In this document: in pieces, positions 1 through 8,730 of the stretch
How the letters are laid out: each line of letters opens with the position of its first letter
Position numbering within the stretch: the first letter of the stretch is position 1
Source: Kribbella pratensis
GTDB taxonomy: Bacteria; Actinomycetota; Actinomycetes; Propionibacteriales; Kribbellaceae
DNA: 64,000 nucleotides
Assembly: GCF_004366075.1 (NCBI RefSeq)
Contig: NZ_SODU01000001.1
Coordinates: forward strand, 1,210,392 to 1,274,391
Direction: 5' to 3'
The notes under the pieces: generated by a model
What the model was told of the DNA's origin: nothing
What the model saw: the letters and a program-made list of their open reading frames with translations, nothing else
Databases searched by the model: none
Translations under genes and position numbers: made by a program

Positions 1-1792
1 GCGGGTCCTCACCCTCCACCCGGCCGGACCGCAGGACCCGGACCCCGGCCCGTCCGATCGCGACCGGTCCCTCGGCGAGCGAGTCGACCACGACGAACCC
101 GATCCCGGGATGGGTCGCGAGACCCGGGATCAGCTTCGGGTGCAGCAGCTCGATCTCCTCCAGCGGCACCCGGCCGGGCGTCGTCGCGAGGTAGATCAGC
201 GCCAGGTTGCCGGACGCGGTGACGACCATCTGCTCGTCCGCGGCGATCATCGGCTCGCAGTCCTTCGGGCCGAGCTCGACCTCGCCGGTCTTCACGTGCA
301 GCGCCCTACGGGTCACGGACCCGGCGACGCTGCGGCGCATGCTCAGCTCGGTCAGGAACGCGTTCACCGGGCCCCAGCCCTCGGACTTGCCGACCGCCGC
401 GACCGGTTCCTTGGTGGTGTCGACGAGGTCGTCGACGACCTCGGCGAGTGTCCGGCCGTAGCGCTGCAGGAAGGTCGCTCCCTGACTCTGGCCGTGGTCC
501 GACAGCACGACGATCTCGTACGAGTGCGGGAGGATCTCGATGATCCGCTGCAGCGCGCCGAGCACCCGGTCGAGACCTTCGAGGGTCTGCAGAGACTCGG
601 CGCGGGTCGGGCCGGCGTGGTGCGCGACCTCGTCGTAGTCGACGAAGTCGCAGTAGATGGCCGGTGTGCCCTTCACCAGCTCGTCGGTGATCAGCGAGAC
701 GTTCAGGTCGCGGAGCAGGACATTGGTGACCGCGCGCAGGAAGATGTACGCGCCGCCGCGCTTCACCCGCGGGACCAGGTGCCGGACACGCTGCCGGCGG
801 GCCTGGTGCAGCTCCTTGACCATCTCGGCCACGCACAGCACCAGGCCGCGCGCGGCGCCCTGCGGGCTGGAGAAGAACCGCACATAGCCGCGACTGCGGC
901 TGTTCGGCAGGGAGGCCCGGCTGAACACCAGCTCGCACTTGTCCGCGTCGCCGGACCAGTTGTTGCTGATGCTGACGCCGCCGTCCGCGAGCAGGCCGCG
1001 GCCGGTGGACATCCGGGCCTCGATCTCCGCCGCGTCCCGGCCGCGGTTGGTGACCATCACCCTGCCGGTCTCCTTCTCGTACCACCGGAACGCCGGGATG
1101 TGCCGGGAGCCGCCGTGCAGGATCCCGGCCTGGCTCGCCGGGGTCGTGGCCGGTACGCCGGTGTGCCAGGCGAGCATCGAGTGCTTGCCGTCCCGGATCC
1201 AGCCGCCGAGGTTCGGCAGGTTGCCGGCCAGGACCATCCAGTTCAGCAGCGGGGCGGACAGGCCGTCGATCTGGATGATCAGCATCCCGGTCTTCGACGC
1301 GGGCTGGATCCGCCGGGCACGGCGGTGCACGACCCGCATCACCTCCGCGACGTACGCGTCGTCACTGCCCGCGTACGCGACCCAGCCGACGAAGGCGCTC
1401 ACCGACGCCATCCAGATCGACACCAGCAGCGGCGCCTCCACCCCGCCGTGCAGGCTCACCCCGGGATCGACGGTGATGGCGAGGTAGACGACTCCGAACT
1501 GTGACAGCAGCCCGCCGATCAGCACCCCGAGCGAGCCGATCAGCACCGCGACCCCGGCCAGCACCCAGCGCACCAGCACCGAGAACACCGCCAGCAGGAC
1601 GACCAGCCGGAGGATCGGGAGCCGGCCGTCGCTGCTGATCTGCGGCAGCGTCCAGAACGTGATGATCAGCGAGATCAACGACAGCAGGCCGCCGACCAGC
1701 ATCGCCTGCAGGCCGCGTCCGGTGCGGCGCAGGTCCAGCCACACCGGACGTCCACGCCTGTTCTTCGACACCTGTTCTGGTGGTTTCGCCAT
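1..1792 (-). CDS. Membrane protein with alkaline-phosphatase-superfamily domain, 3' end outside window
   Basis: The frame is open from an ATG at 1792 to the window edge, about 597 codons without a stop, so the C-terminus is missing. The first 130 or so residues hold several hydrophobic segments (for example LQAMLVGGLLSLISL), a holin-like membrane region. The rest resembles type I phosphodiesterase/nucleotide pyrophosphatases: an early metal Asp in IQIDGL, a nucleophile-type Thr in ATTPASQAG, then DYDEVAHHAG and VLSDHGQSQG, which match the remaining metal-binding motifs. The likely role is membrane-bound hydrolysis of a phosphate ester or phosphodiester; the substrate is unknown. A GGGGAG sequence lies about 13 nt before the ATG. 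Confidence 0.8.
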   Translation of the reverse strand, partial: MAKPPEQVSKNRRGRPVWLDLRRTGRGLQAMLVGGLLSLISLIITFWTLPQISSDGRLPILRLVVLLAVFSVLVRWVLAGVAVLIGSLGVLIGGLLSQFGVVYLAITVDPGVSLHGGVEAPLLVSIWMASVSAFVGWVAYAGSDDAYVAEVMRVVHRRARRIQPASKTGMLIIQIDGLSAPLLNWMVLAGNLPNLGGWIRDGKHSMLAWHTGVPATTPASQAGILHGGSRHIPAFRWYEKETGRVMVTNRGRDAAEIEARMSTGRGLLADGGVSISNNWSGDADKCELVFSRASLPNSRSRGYVRFFSSPQGAARGLVLCVAEMVKELHQARRQRVRHLVPRVKRGGAYIFLRAVTNVLLRDLNVSLITDELVKGTPAIYCDFVDYDEVAHHAGPTRAESLQTLEGLDRVLGALQRIIEILPHSYEIVVLSDHGQSQGATFLQRYGRTLAEVVDDLVDTTKEPVAAVGKSEGWGPVNAFLTELSMRRSVAGSVTRRALHVKTGEVELGPKDCEPMIAADEQMVVTASGNLALIYLATTPGRVPLEEIELLHPKLIPGLATHPGIGFVVVDSLAEGPVAIGRAGVRVLRSGRVEGEDP

Positions 1793-1825
1793 CGCCTGCT
1801 TCGTGCTCCCCGTCCGTCGCCCTGC

Positions 1826-1841
1826 GGCACCTCACAGTGCC
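1826..1841 (-). terminator. Weak hairpin between GH43 gene and phosphatase gene
   Basis: GGCAC and GTGCC arms of 5 bp with a 6-nt loop lie 32 nt downstream of the GH43 stop on the minus strand. There is no T-run, so this is a tentative terminator only. Confidence 0.25.
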
Positions 1842-1872
1842 AGTACGAGGGTACGGGGTCCTACAGACGGAT

Positions 1873-3171
1873 TTACTGCACCTCGAGGTAGTCAACCTCC
1901 GTGTAGAGCGTGCCCTTGGTCAGCCGGATCGTGTTCCAGCCGGCGTTGAGCGTGACGGAGACCGAGCTCTGCTGCCAGTTGTCCCAGCCAGTGACCGGAT
2001 AGCTGACCGCACCGGCATTGTTGCCATTGACAACGAGACCGTGGCTCGCCGTGGACGCCGAACCGTTGGCGTACCCGACATGCAGCGTGTAGCCGCCGGC
2101 GACCGGCGCGAACACCGTGTTCTCCACCCACGAGTCGGCGTAGTCGATGTACGCGACCACCTTCCCGTCCGACGCGCCGGCCGCGTTCGACCGTACGACG
2201 CAGTGGTTGAGCGTGCCGCGCTCCGCCTCGTACCGGACCCGGCTCCCGCGCACCACCGGGTACTCGTTCGCCCACCCGACGTCAGCGACGTACAGATGCC
2301 GTCCGCCGTTGACCCAGCCGTGGACGAACACCTTGTCCCCGACGACGTCCGCGCCACCCGGCCCGCAGACGTGGTTGTCGAACGTCGCCGTCGTCATCAA
2401 CGGCCGGTACGCCGTGGTCCACGGCCCGCTCAGACTCGTCGAGGTCGCGTACGACGTCAGGTAGTTGCAGTCGTTGTACCCACCGCCGGAGAAGAACAGG
2501 ACGTACTGGCTGCCGCGCTGGACGAGATCCGGCGCCTCGATCACACCGCTCGAGGTAAGCATCGCGGTGTTGCCGCCGACGAGACTCCGACCGTTGTTCG
2601 CCGTACGGGTCAGCCAGAGCGTCGACGGCCGGCTGATGGCGTTGCCGTCGTTCTTCCAGACCAGGTACCGGGTGCCGTCGTTGGCGACGAACGTGTTCGC
2701 GTCGATCGCGCCGCCCAGGTCGAGCGGGCAGATCAACGGCGCCGTACCGACCGGCTGGAACGGCCCGAGCGGACTCGTTGCGGTGGCCACGCCGATGCAC
2801 TGGCGGCCGGAGGCCTTGTGCCAGGCGGTGTAGGTCAAGGTGTAGGTGCCGTCGGAGTTCGGATAGACGTCCGGCGCCCAGGTGCGGCCGGGTTGGGCCC
2901 AGGCGCTGGACGGCCCGCCGGGCATCGCGTCGCCGCGGACCGTCCACGGCCCGTTCGCGCTCGGGGCGGTCGCGACCGGAAGCGTGCCGCGACTGCCGTT
3001 CGTCGCGTAGGCGTACCAGGTGCCGTTCTGCTCGAAGACGTCCGGGTCGGGGAAGTTCTCGCCGATGATCTCGCTCGGGAAGACCGCCGCGGTGGTGGCG
3101 GCGTGGACCGCGGGTGACAGGAAGGCGGTGAGGCTGAAGACGGCCAGAGCGGCCGCCAGAAGTCGTCTCAT
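1873..3171 (-). CDS. Secreted GH43-family glycoside hydrolase with C-terminal carbohydrate-binding module
   Basis: 432 aa from the ATG at 3171, which has GAGGAG just upstream and starts a typical signal peptide (MRRLLAAALAVFSL...VHA). Upstream in-frame codons would add a hydrophilic leader and are rejected. The five-bladed propeller signature is visible: FPDPDVF (catalytic base Asp), a central GAIDANTF Asp, and SGVIEAPDL (acid Glu). The last 120 or so residues (YEAERGTLNHC... to VDYLEV) look like a CBM6/CBM35 beta-sandwich. The probable substrate is an arabinan- or xylan-type plant polysaccharide, acting outside the cell; exact specificity cannot be read. Confidence 0.88.
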   Translation of the reverse strand: MRRLLAAALAVFSLTAFLSPAVHAATTAAVFPSEIIGENFPDPDVFEQNGTWYAYATNGSRGTLPVATAPSANGPWTVRGDAMPGGPSSAWAQPGRTWAPDVYPNSDGTYTLTYTAWHKASGRQCIGVATATSPLGPFQPVGTAPLICPLDLGGAIDANTFVANDGTRYLVWKNDGNAISRPSTLWLTRTANNGRSLVGGNTAMLTSSGVIEAPDLVQRGSQYVLFFSGGGYNDCNYLTSYATSTSLSGPWTTAYRPLMTTATFDNHVCGPGGADVVGDKVFVHGWVNGGRHLYVADVGWANEYPVVRGSRVRYEAERGTLNHCVVRSNAAGASDGKVVAYIDYADSWVENTVFAPVAGGYTLHVGYANGSASTASHGLVVNGNNAGAVSYPVTGWDNWQQSSVSVTLNAGWNTIRLTKGTLYTEVDYLEVQ

Positions 3172-3319
3172 GTGTGACTCCTCAGGTGGGGGCGGATACC
3201 TGTGGGACGAACTTTTCCATCGATTCACCTGAAACACGAGACCTCAATCCCTGGACCCCGACGACTGCGAGGTGTTGACTCCCGCTAGTTGGTTTCCGCC
3301 AGGGGTGAGGGAGTGTCTC

Positions 3320-4874
3320 GTGAGTCGTTTACCGAGAGGGATGATCGCCGCGGTCGCCGCGGTCGCGGCCGCTGTGGGTGGGGTCGTGACACAGTCCGTC
3401 GCCGCGCCCACCGCCGTACAAGCATCTGCTTTGCAGCAGCGGCTCGACGGGCTGTTGAACGACAGCCGGTACGACGGTTCGCAGGTCGCGCTCGTGGTCC
3501 GCGACGCGACCACCGGCGAGACGCTGTACGACCGGAACGGCGGCCCAGCGGATGCTGCCCGCGTCGAACACCAAGCTGTTCAGCTCGACCGCCGCGATGC
3601 ACGTCCTCGGCCCGTCGTACCGCTTCCACACCGACGTCCTCGCCGGCGCGCCCGTCCGCGGCGGACAGCTGCTCGGCAACCTCTACCTGAAGGGGTACGG
3701 CGACCCGACCGCACTCGAGTCGGACTACGCGGCACTGGCCAAGCAGCTCAAGGCGGCCGGCGTACGGCGGGTGTACGGCGACCTGATCGCGGACGACACG
3801 TACTTCGACCACGTCCGTCTCGGTGACAGCTGGGCCTGGGACGACGAGCCGTTCTACTACAACGCGCAGATCTCCGCACTCACGCTCGCCCCGAACACGG
3901 ACTACGACTCCGGTACGGCGATCGTCGAGAGCCGCCCCGGGGCGACCGCCGGCGCACCGGTGCAGCTGACCATGGTCCCGGCGAACGGCGTACTCACGAT
4001 CGTCAACACCGCGACGACTGGCGCGGCTGGTTCCTCGAACACGCTGAACGTCGAGCGCGACCACGGCACCAATGTGGTCCGGGTCAGCGGCTCGCTGCCG
4101 CTGGGTGCCTCGGTCGACCAGGAATGGGTGACCGTCTGGGAGCCCGAGCTGTACGCCGCCGACGTGTTCCGGCGCGCGTTGTCCGCCCAGGGCATCTCCG
4201 TCAGCGGACGGATCAAGAACGCGGCCACTCCGGCGAGCGCGACGCGCCTGGCCCGGGACGAATCGATGACGGTCGGCGAACTGATGACGCCGTTCCTGAA
4301 GCTCTCGAACAACATGCACGCCGAGACGCTGGTCAAGGCGATGGGTGCCGTCGTCGAGGCGGACGGCTCCTGGTCGTCCGGGCTGGGCGTCGTCACCGAC
4401 TACGCGAAGAGCATCGGCGTCGACACCAGCCGGATCCGGCTCTCCGACGGCTCCGGTCTGTCGCGCAAGGTGAACGTGACCGCGGACTCGATCACCGACG
4501 TACTGATCGGTGCGCAGAAAGAGTCCTGGTGGAAGCAGTGGTACGACGCGCTGCCGATCGCGGGCAACCCGGATCGGTTCGTCGGCGGCACGCTGCGCAG
4601 CCGGATGCAGAACACGCCGGCCGCCAACAACCTGCACGGCAAGACCGGCTCGCTCACCGGCGTCACCTCGCTGTCCGGGTACGTGACGAACAAGGACGGC
4701 CGGAAGCTGGTGTTCTCGATGATCAGCAACAACTACCTGGTCAGCCCGCGTTCGATCGAGGACGCCGTCGGCGTCACGCTCGCGTCCTGGTCCGACCAAG
4801 CACCTCCCGCGGCCGTGTCCACGTTGCGAACCGCCCAGACCACGTGTGAGCTGGAGTGGGACAAGGCGTGCTGA
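3320..4874 (+). pseudogene. dacB: D-alanyl-D-alanine carboxypeptidase/endopeptidase (PBP4/DacB type), broken by a +1 frameshift
   Basis: Translation starts at a GTG (3320) six bases after GGGAG and gives a signal peptide (VSRLPRGMIAAVAAVAAAV). The frame runs to NGG near 3543 and then loses homology. Removing one C from the CCC at 3544-3546 restores GGQRMLPASNTKLFSS and an uninterrupted protein to 4874. All three serine-peptidase motifs follow: SxxK (SNTK), SxN (SNN in LKLSNNMHAETL) and KTG (HGKTGSLTG). The family trims peptidoglycan stem peptides outside the membrane. The rest of the gene is intact, so a sequencing error, a recent mutation or slippage are all possible. If only the second part is translated (ATG 3552, 440 aa) it lacks the signal peptide. 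Confidence 0.82.
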
Positions 4875-4894
4875 TGCCTCTTTAATGCCTTGGA

Positions 4895-4940
4895 CAGTAC
4901 GGCGGTCGTTCATCACCATGTGGGAATGACCGCCGTACTG
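4895..4940. promoter_or_regulatory. 13-bp perfect inverted repeat between dacB and GNAT gene, right arm inside the GNAT start region
   Basis: CAGTACGGCGGTC at 4895-4907 pairs with GACCGCCGTACTG at 4928-4940, with a 20-nt loop. It begins 21 nt after the dacB stop. The right arm covers the last base of the GNAT ATG (4926-4928) and codons 2 to 5. It could be a terminator for dacB, an operator, or an RNA structure gating translation of the acetyltransferase. Confidence 0.5.
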
Positions 4941-5879
4941 CCCAGCACCTACACCGTCCGGCCCCCGTCGAAGGAGGACGCGCAAGCGGTCCTCGACCTT
5001 GTCGCCGCCTACAACACCCCGGTGATCGGCTTCGCCGACTACACCCTCGAGGATGCGGAGGACCAGCTCACCGAGCCCGGCTTCGACCCGGCGACCGACG
5101 GCTGGCTCGTGTTCGACGACGGCCGGCTGGTCGGGTACGGCTCGGTCTTCGGCAAGGGCGATCATCGCCAGCTCGACCTCGATGTCGTCACCACCGACCC
5201 CGTCGTGGAGCGTTTTCTGCTCGACCGGGTCGAGCGTCGCGCAGCCGAGCTCGCCGCGGAGTACGGGCACCCGGCCGCGCTGGTCGACATCGTCAACTAC
5301 CAGGCCGACAAGGCCCGCGAGGAACGGCTGGCCGGCTACGGATTCGAACGCGGCACGATCTTCCACCGGATGCGGATCAACCACGACGGGGCGGTGCCGG
5401 CGCCCGCGGTTCCGGACGGAGTCACGGTACGGCGGGGCGCGCCGGACGAGGCGAGCCGCCGGGCGGCGCACGACGTACTGAATGCCAGCTTCGCTGGGCA
5501 GTTCGGGTTCTCGCCGCGCTCGTACGAGGAATGGCACGCTTCGCTGGAGAACTTCTCGGGGTTCGACTGGTCCCAGCAGACGCTGCTCGAACTGGACGGC
5601 GAGGTGGTCGCGATGCGGCTGTGCAACGACCAGTTCGTCGAGGACGAGAACTGCGGCTACATCGGACGGCTCGGCGTACTCGAGAAGGCTCGCGGGAAAG
5701 GCCTCGCGAAGTTCCTGCTCCGCGACCAGTTCGCGCTCGACGCGGCCGCCGGCCGGACCGGCACGATCCTGCACGTCGACACCAACAACCCGACGCCGGC
5801 ACTCGGCGTGTACCTGTCGGTCGGTATGCAGGCCGTCCTCGTGATGGAGGTCTGGCGACGCGAGGTGCCCGCCGCATGA
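4926..5879 (+). CDS. GNAT-family N-acetyltransferase, tandem-domain type (first copy)
   Basis: 317 aa from the ATG at 4926; an in-frame TTG 36 nt upstream only adds a His-rich stretch. Two GNAT-like halves are seen: an N-terminal one (YTVRPPSKEDAQAVLDL) and a C-terminal one (VTVRRGAPDEASRRAAHDV...). The acetyl-CoA loop lies in the second half (GRLGVLEKARGKGLAKFLL). The family transfers acetyl groups from acetyl-CoA to amines or antibiotics; the substrate is unknown. Its stop overlaps the next ATG by 4 nt, so the two genes are translationally coupled, and the proteins are clear paralogues. Confidence 0.85.
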   Translation: MTAVLPSTYTVRPPSKEDAQAVLDLVAAYNTPVIGFADYTLEDAEDQLTEPGFDPATDGWLVFDDGRLVGYGSVFGKGDHRQLDLDVVTTDPVVERFLLDRVERRAAELAAEYGHPAALVDIVNYQADKAREERLAGYGFERGTIFHRMRINHDGAVPAPAVPDGVTVRRGAPDEASRRAAHDVLNASFAGQFGFSPRSYEEWHASLENFSGFDWSQQTLLELDGEVVAMRLCNDQFVEDENCGYIGRLGVLEKARGKGLAKFLLRDQFALDAAAGRTGTILHVDTNNPTPALGVYLSVGMQAVLVMEVWRREVPAA

Positions 5880-6817
5880 CTGTATTGATGCCGCCCGGTT
5901 ACACCGTTCGGCCGATGCGGCAGGAGGACGCCGCGCTGATCGCGGAGCGGTCCGGGGTCTATACGTCGGCGCTGCTCGGTTTCCCGAAACACAGCCCGGA
6001 GGATGTCGCCAACTACCTCCGGGATCCCGGCATCGACCTGGCGACCGACGCGTGGGTGGTGCTCGGCCCGGACGGCGACTTCGCCGGCTCCGCGACGGCC
6101 GTCCCGATCACCGCCGGCACCCACCTGAATCTCGACGTCCTCAGCGAGGACCCGGCCGTCCTCGACTGGCTGCTCGACCGGTCGGAGCGCCGCGCCCGCG
6201 AGATCGGCCGGGACGAGGTGATCCTCAGACTCGGCGTGATCCGGCAGGACGATCGAGTCGCCAAGGTGGCCGCGGCGCACGGCTTCACGGTCGGTACGTC
6301 GACGCATCGGATGCGCATCACCTTCGACGGCCCGGTGCCACCACCGGCCGTACCGGAGGGCGTCGTCGTACGGCGCGGCGCTCCGGACGAGGCGAGCCGC
6401 CGGGCAGCGCACGGCGTACTGATGGAAGCTTTCGCGGACCAGCCCGGGACCCTGCCGAGACCGTTCGAGGACTGGGCCGCATCGCGCGAGAGCCGGTCGA
6501 CGTTCGACTGGTCGCAGGTGACGGTCGTCGAGGTCGACGGCCGGGCGGTCGGGATGACCGAGTGCAACCACAACTTCCTCAGCACCGACAACTGCGGGTA
6601 TATCGGCCGACTGGGCGTCGTACCGTCCGCCCGCGGCCGGGGCCTGGCCAAGTTCCTCCTGCAGAACGCGTTCGCGGTCGACGCCGCCGCCGGCCGCACC
6701 GGCACGATCCTGCACGTAGACGCCGGCAACCCAACCCCGGCGGTCGCCCTCTACACAGGCGCCGGCATGCGCCCAGACGTCACGAGCGACATCTGGACCA
6801 AGACAATCCACTCCTGA
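5876..6817 (+). CDS. GNAT-family N-acetyltransferase, tandem-domain type (second copy)
   Basis: 313 aa from the ATG at 5876 (ATGA overlap with the previous gene). It is paralogous to the upstream gene over the full length, with shared blocks such as RRGAPDEASRRAAH, NCGYIGRLGV, RGLAKFLL and AAAGRTGTILHVD. The acetyl-CoA loop is GVVPSARGRGLAKFLL. This is a tandem duplication with divergence strongest in the N-terminal half, where acceptor specificity would be expected to lie. Substrate unknown. Confidence 0.85.
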   Translation: MTVLMPPGYTVRPMRQEDAALIAERSGVYTSALLGFPKHSPEDVANYLRDPGIDLATDAWVVLGPDGDFAGSATAVPITAGTHLNLDVLSEDPAVLDWLLDRSERRAREIGRDEVILRLGVIRQDDRVAKVAAAHGFTVGTSTHRMRITFDGPVPPPAVPEGVVVRRGAPDEASRRAAHGVLMEAFADQPGTLPRPFEDWAASRESRSTFDWSQVTVVEVDGRAVGMTECNHNFLSTDNCGYIGRLGVVPSARGRGLAKFLLQNAFAVDAAAGRTGTILHVDAGNPTPAVALYTGAGMRPDVTSDIWTKTIHS

Positions 6818-6864
6818 CCACCGGCCCTCCTGTCGACGCTGGAGGGATTGCTTTCGGGAGATCT

Positions 6865-6878
6865 GAGAGATTACTCTC
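6865..6878. promoter_or_regulatory. Putative operator of the ArsR-like regulator
   Basis: GAGAG-ATTA-CTCTC dyad ending 5 nt before the ATG at 6884. There is no Shine-Dalgarno here, so the message may be leaderless or nearly so and the dyad would overlap the promoter. Autorepression is inferred. Confidence 0.45.
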
Positions 6879-6883
6879 GAAAC

Positions 6884-7477
6884 ATGTCTCTCAGGAATCC
6901 GTACGGCGATTTCGAGATCACCGACCCGCAGGCGATGCGCGCGCTGGCGCATCCGGTGCGGCTCGCTGCGCTCAGCTATCTGCAGAAGAACGGCCCGGCG
7001 ACGGCGACGCAGCTGTCCGAGCACGTCGGCGCCTCCCCCTCGGTGACCAGTTGGCACCTGCGGCACCTGGCCGAGTTCGGGCTGGTGATCGATGTACCGC
7101 CGCCGAGCGGAACGGACCGGCGCCAGCGCTGGTGGAACGCCGCCGCCCGCGGATTCCGGTACGAGATGCCGGACACCCCGGAGGGTGCCGAAGCCGGCCG
7201 GCTGCTGCGCACCGAGATGATGAACCAGGTTCTCGAGGCGGCCCAGCAATGGCTGGTCGAGACCGAGCCGAATCTGGACCCGGAATGGAGCCGGCTGGCC
7301 GGCTCGGCGAACACCCTGATGGTCGTCACGTCCGCCGAGGCCGAAGCCCTCGAGTCCGCCATCGAGCAGCTGATGGCGCCGTACATCCAGCGTCGCGACG
7401 CGGGCGAGTCCCCCGACGACGCCCGCCCGGTGCGGTACGTCCGCATCTCCTTGCCTGAAGCAACGGAGCGACCATGA
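6884..7477 (+). CDS. ArsR-like winged-helix transcriptional regulator
   Basis: 197 aa from the ATG at 6884, which begins MSLRNPYGDFEI. A winged helix covers about residues 15 to 85 (MRALAHPVRLAALSYLQ..GPATATQLSEHV..SPSVTSWHLRHLAEFGLV). The C-terminal part is helical and may bind a ligand or dimerise. There are no metal-binding Cys pairs, so it is not a classical ArsR metal sensor. It overlaps the following MFS gene by 4 nt, which suggests it controls that exporter together with itself through the dyad just upstream. Confidence 0.85.
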   Translation: MSLRNPYGDFEITDPQAMRALAHPVRLAALSYLQKNGPATATQLSEHVGASPSVTSWHLRHLAEFGLVIDVPPPSGTDRRQRWWNAAARGFRYEMPDTPEGAEAGRLLRTEMMNQVLEAAQQWLVETEPNLDPEWSRLAGSANTLMVVTSAEAEALESAIEQLMAPYIQRRDAGESPDDARPVRYVRISLPEATERP

Positions 7478-8730
7478 AGACGCTGCCCGCCCCCAGCCTT
7501 TGGCGCGACCAACGGTTCCGGACCTTCTGGTCCGCTCAGGGCGTCTCCGAGTTCGGGGATCGGATCACCGAGCTCGCGCTGCCGCTGATCGCCGTCACCA
7601 TGCTCAACGCCTCCCCCAGCCAGGTCGGCTTCCTGACCGCGGCGGTGTGGCTGCCGAACCTTGCATCGCTGTTCATCGGCACCTGGGTCGACCACCGTCG
7701 CGACAAACGACCGCTGATGATCGCCGCCGACCTGGCCCGGACGATCCTGCTGCTGACCTTGCCGATCGCCTACTGGTTCGATCTGCTCGCCCTTGGTCAG
7801 TTGTACGTGATCGCGATCCTGGCCGGCACGGCGCATGTCGTGTTCGGTACGGCGTACGCCTCGTTCTTCGTCCGGATCGTCGAGCGGGACCAGTTCCTCG
7901 AGGCGAACAGCAAGCTGTCCGCGACACGCTCGATCTCGTTCATGGGCGGGCCGGCGGTTGGCGGTCTGCTCGTCCAGTGGCTGACCGCGCCGGTCGCGAT
8001 CGTTGTCGATGCGTTGACGTTCGTGTTCTCGGCTGTTCAGATCAGCCGGCTCAAGGTCGAGCCGGGGGCATCCGAGCAGTCGGACGAGCCGCTGCTCCGC
8101 CGGGCCGCCGCCGGGATGCGGTACGTGCTCAAGCATCCGTACCTCAGCCGCAGCCTGGGCTGCGCGACCACGGTGAACTTCTTCAACCTGATGAGCATGG
8201 CGCTGCTCGTGCTGTTCGCGAGCCGCATCCTCGGGTTGTCCGCGGGCGTCATCGGCGTTGCGTTCGGGGTCGGCGCGTCCGGCGGTCTGCTCGGCGCGGT
8301 CACCGCGTCACCGCTCAGTCGCCGGTTCGGCGCCGGTCCGGTGATCGCGGCCGGCGCGGTCGTCTTCCCGGCCTCGATCGCGATCGCTGCGCTCGCGGAC
8401 GGACCGACGTGGTACAAGGCGGTCGCGCTCGCAGTCGCCGAGTTCATCGGAGCATTCGCGGTGATGTGCTTCGACGTACCGCTGAACTCGCTGCAGGCGG
8501 CCGTCGTCCACGACCACATGCGCAGCCGGGTCGCGGGCGCGTTCAGCAGCATCAACTACGGCATCAGGCCGCTCGGCGCGGTCGTCGGAGGGTTCCTCGG
8601 CACCTGGATCGGTGTCCGCGAAACCCTCCTCGTCTCCGCCGCCGGCGGCCTGCTCGCCGTACTGTGGCTGGTCGGCTCCCCGATCATCCGCACCCGCGAA
8701 CTGTCCGGCCTCGAACCACCCGAGCTCTAG
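7474..8730 (+). CDS. MFS transporter, probable drug exporter (EntS/TetV-like)
   Basis: 418 aa with about 12 hydrophobic segments and the motif GTWVDHRRDKRPLMIAADLAR, the loop 2-3 signature of major facilitator proteins. It begins WRDQRFRTFWSAQGVSEFGD, typical of EntS-like exporters. It is coupled by ATGA to the ArsR-like gene, so it is probably induced when the regulator binds its ligand. Its stop overlaps the stop of the convergent DHA2 exporter by 4 nt (CTAG), leaving no room for a separate terminator. Confidence 0.85.
   Translation: MKTLPAPSLWRDQRFRTFWSAQGVSEFGDRITELALPLIAVTMLNASPSQVGFLTAAVWLPNLASLFIGTWVDHRRDKRPLMIAADLARTILLLTLPIAYWFDLLALGQLYVIAILAGTAHVVFGTAYASFFVRIVERDQFLEANSKLSATRSISFMGGPAVGGLLVQWLTAPVAIVVDALTFVFSAVQISRLKVEPGASEQSDEPLLRRAAAGMRYVLKHPYLSRSLGCATTVNFFNLMSMALLVLFASRILGLSAGVIGVAFGVGASGGLLGAVTASPLSRRFGAGPVIAAGAVVFPASIAIAALADGPTWYKAVALAVAEFIGAFAVMCFDVPLNSLQAAVVHDHMRSRVAGAFSSINYGIRPLGAVVGGFLGTWIGVRETLLVSAAGGLLAVLWLVGSPIIRTRELSGLEPPEL

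Noticed and set aside
110..1504. Long plus-strand open frame opposite the phosphatase gene
   Set aside because: Arg/Asp/Val-rich shadow of a GC-rich gene; the minus strand carries the family motifs.
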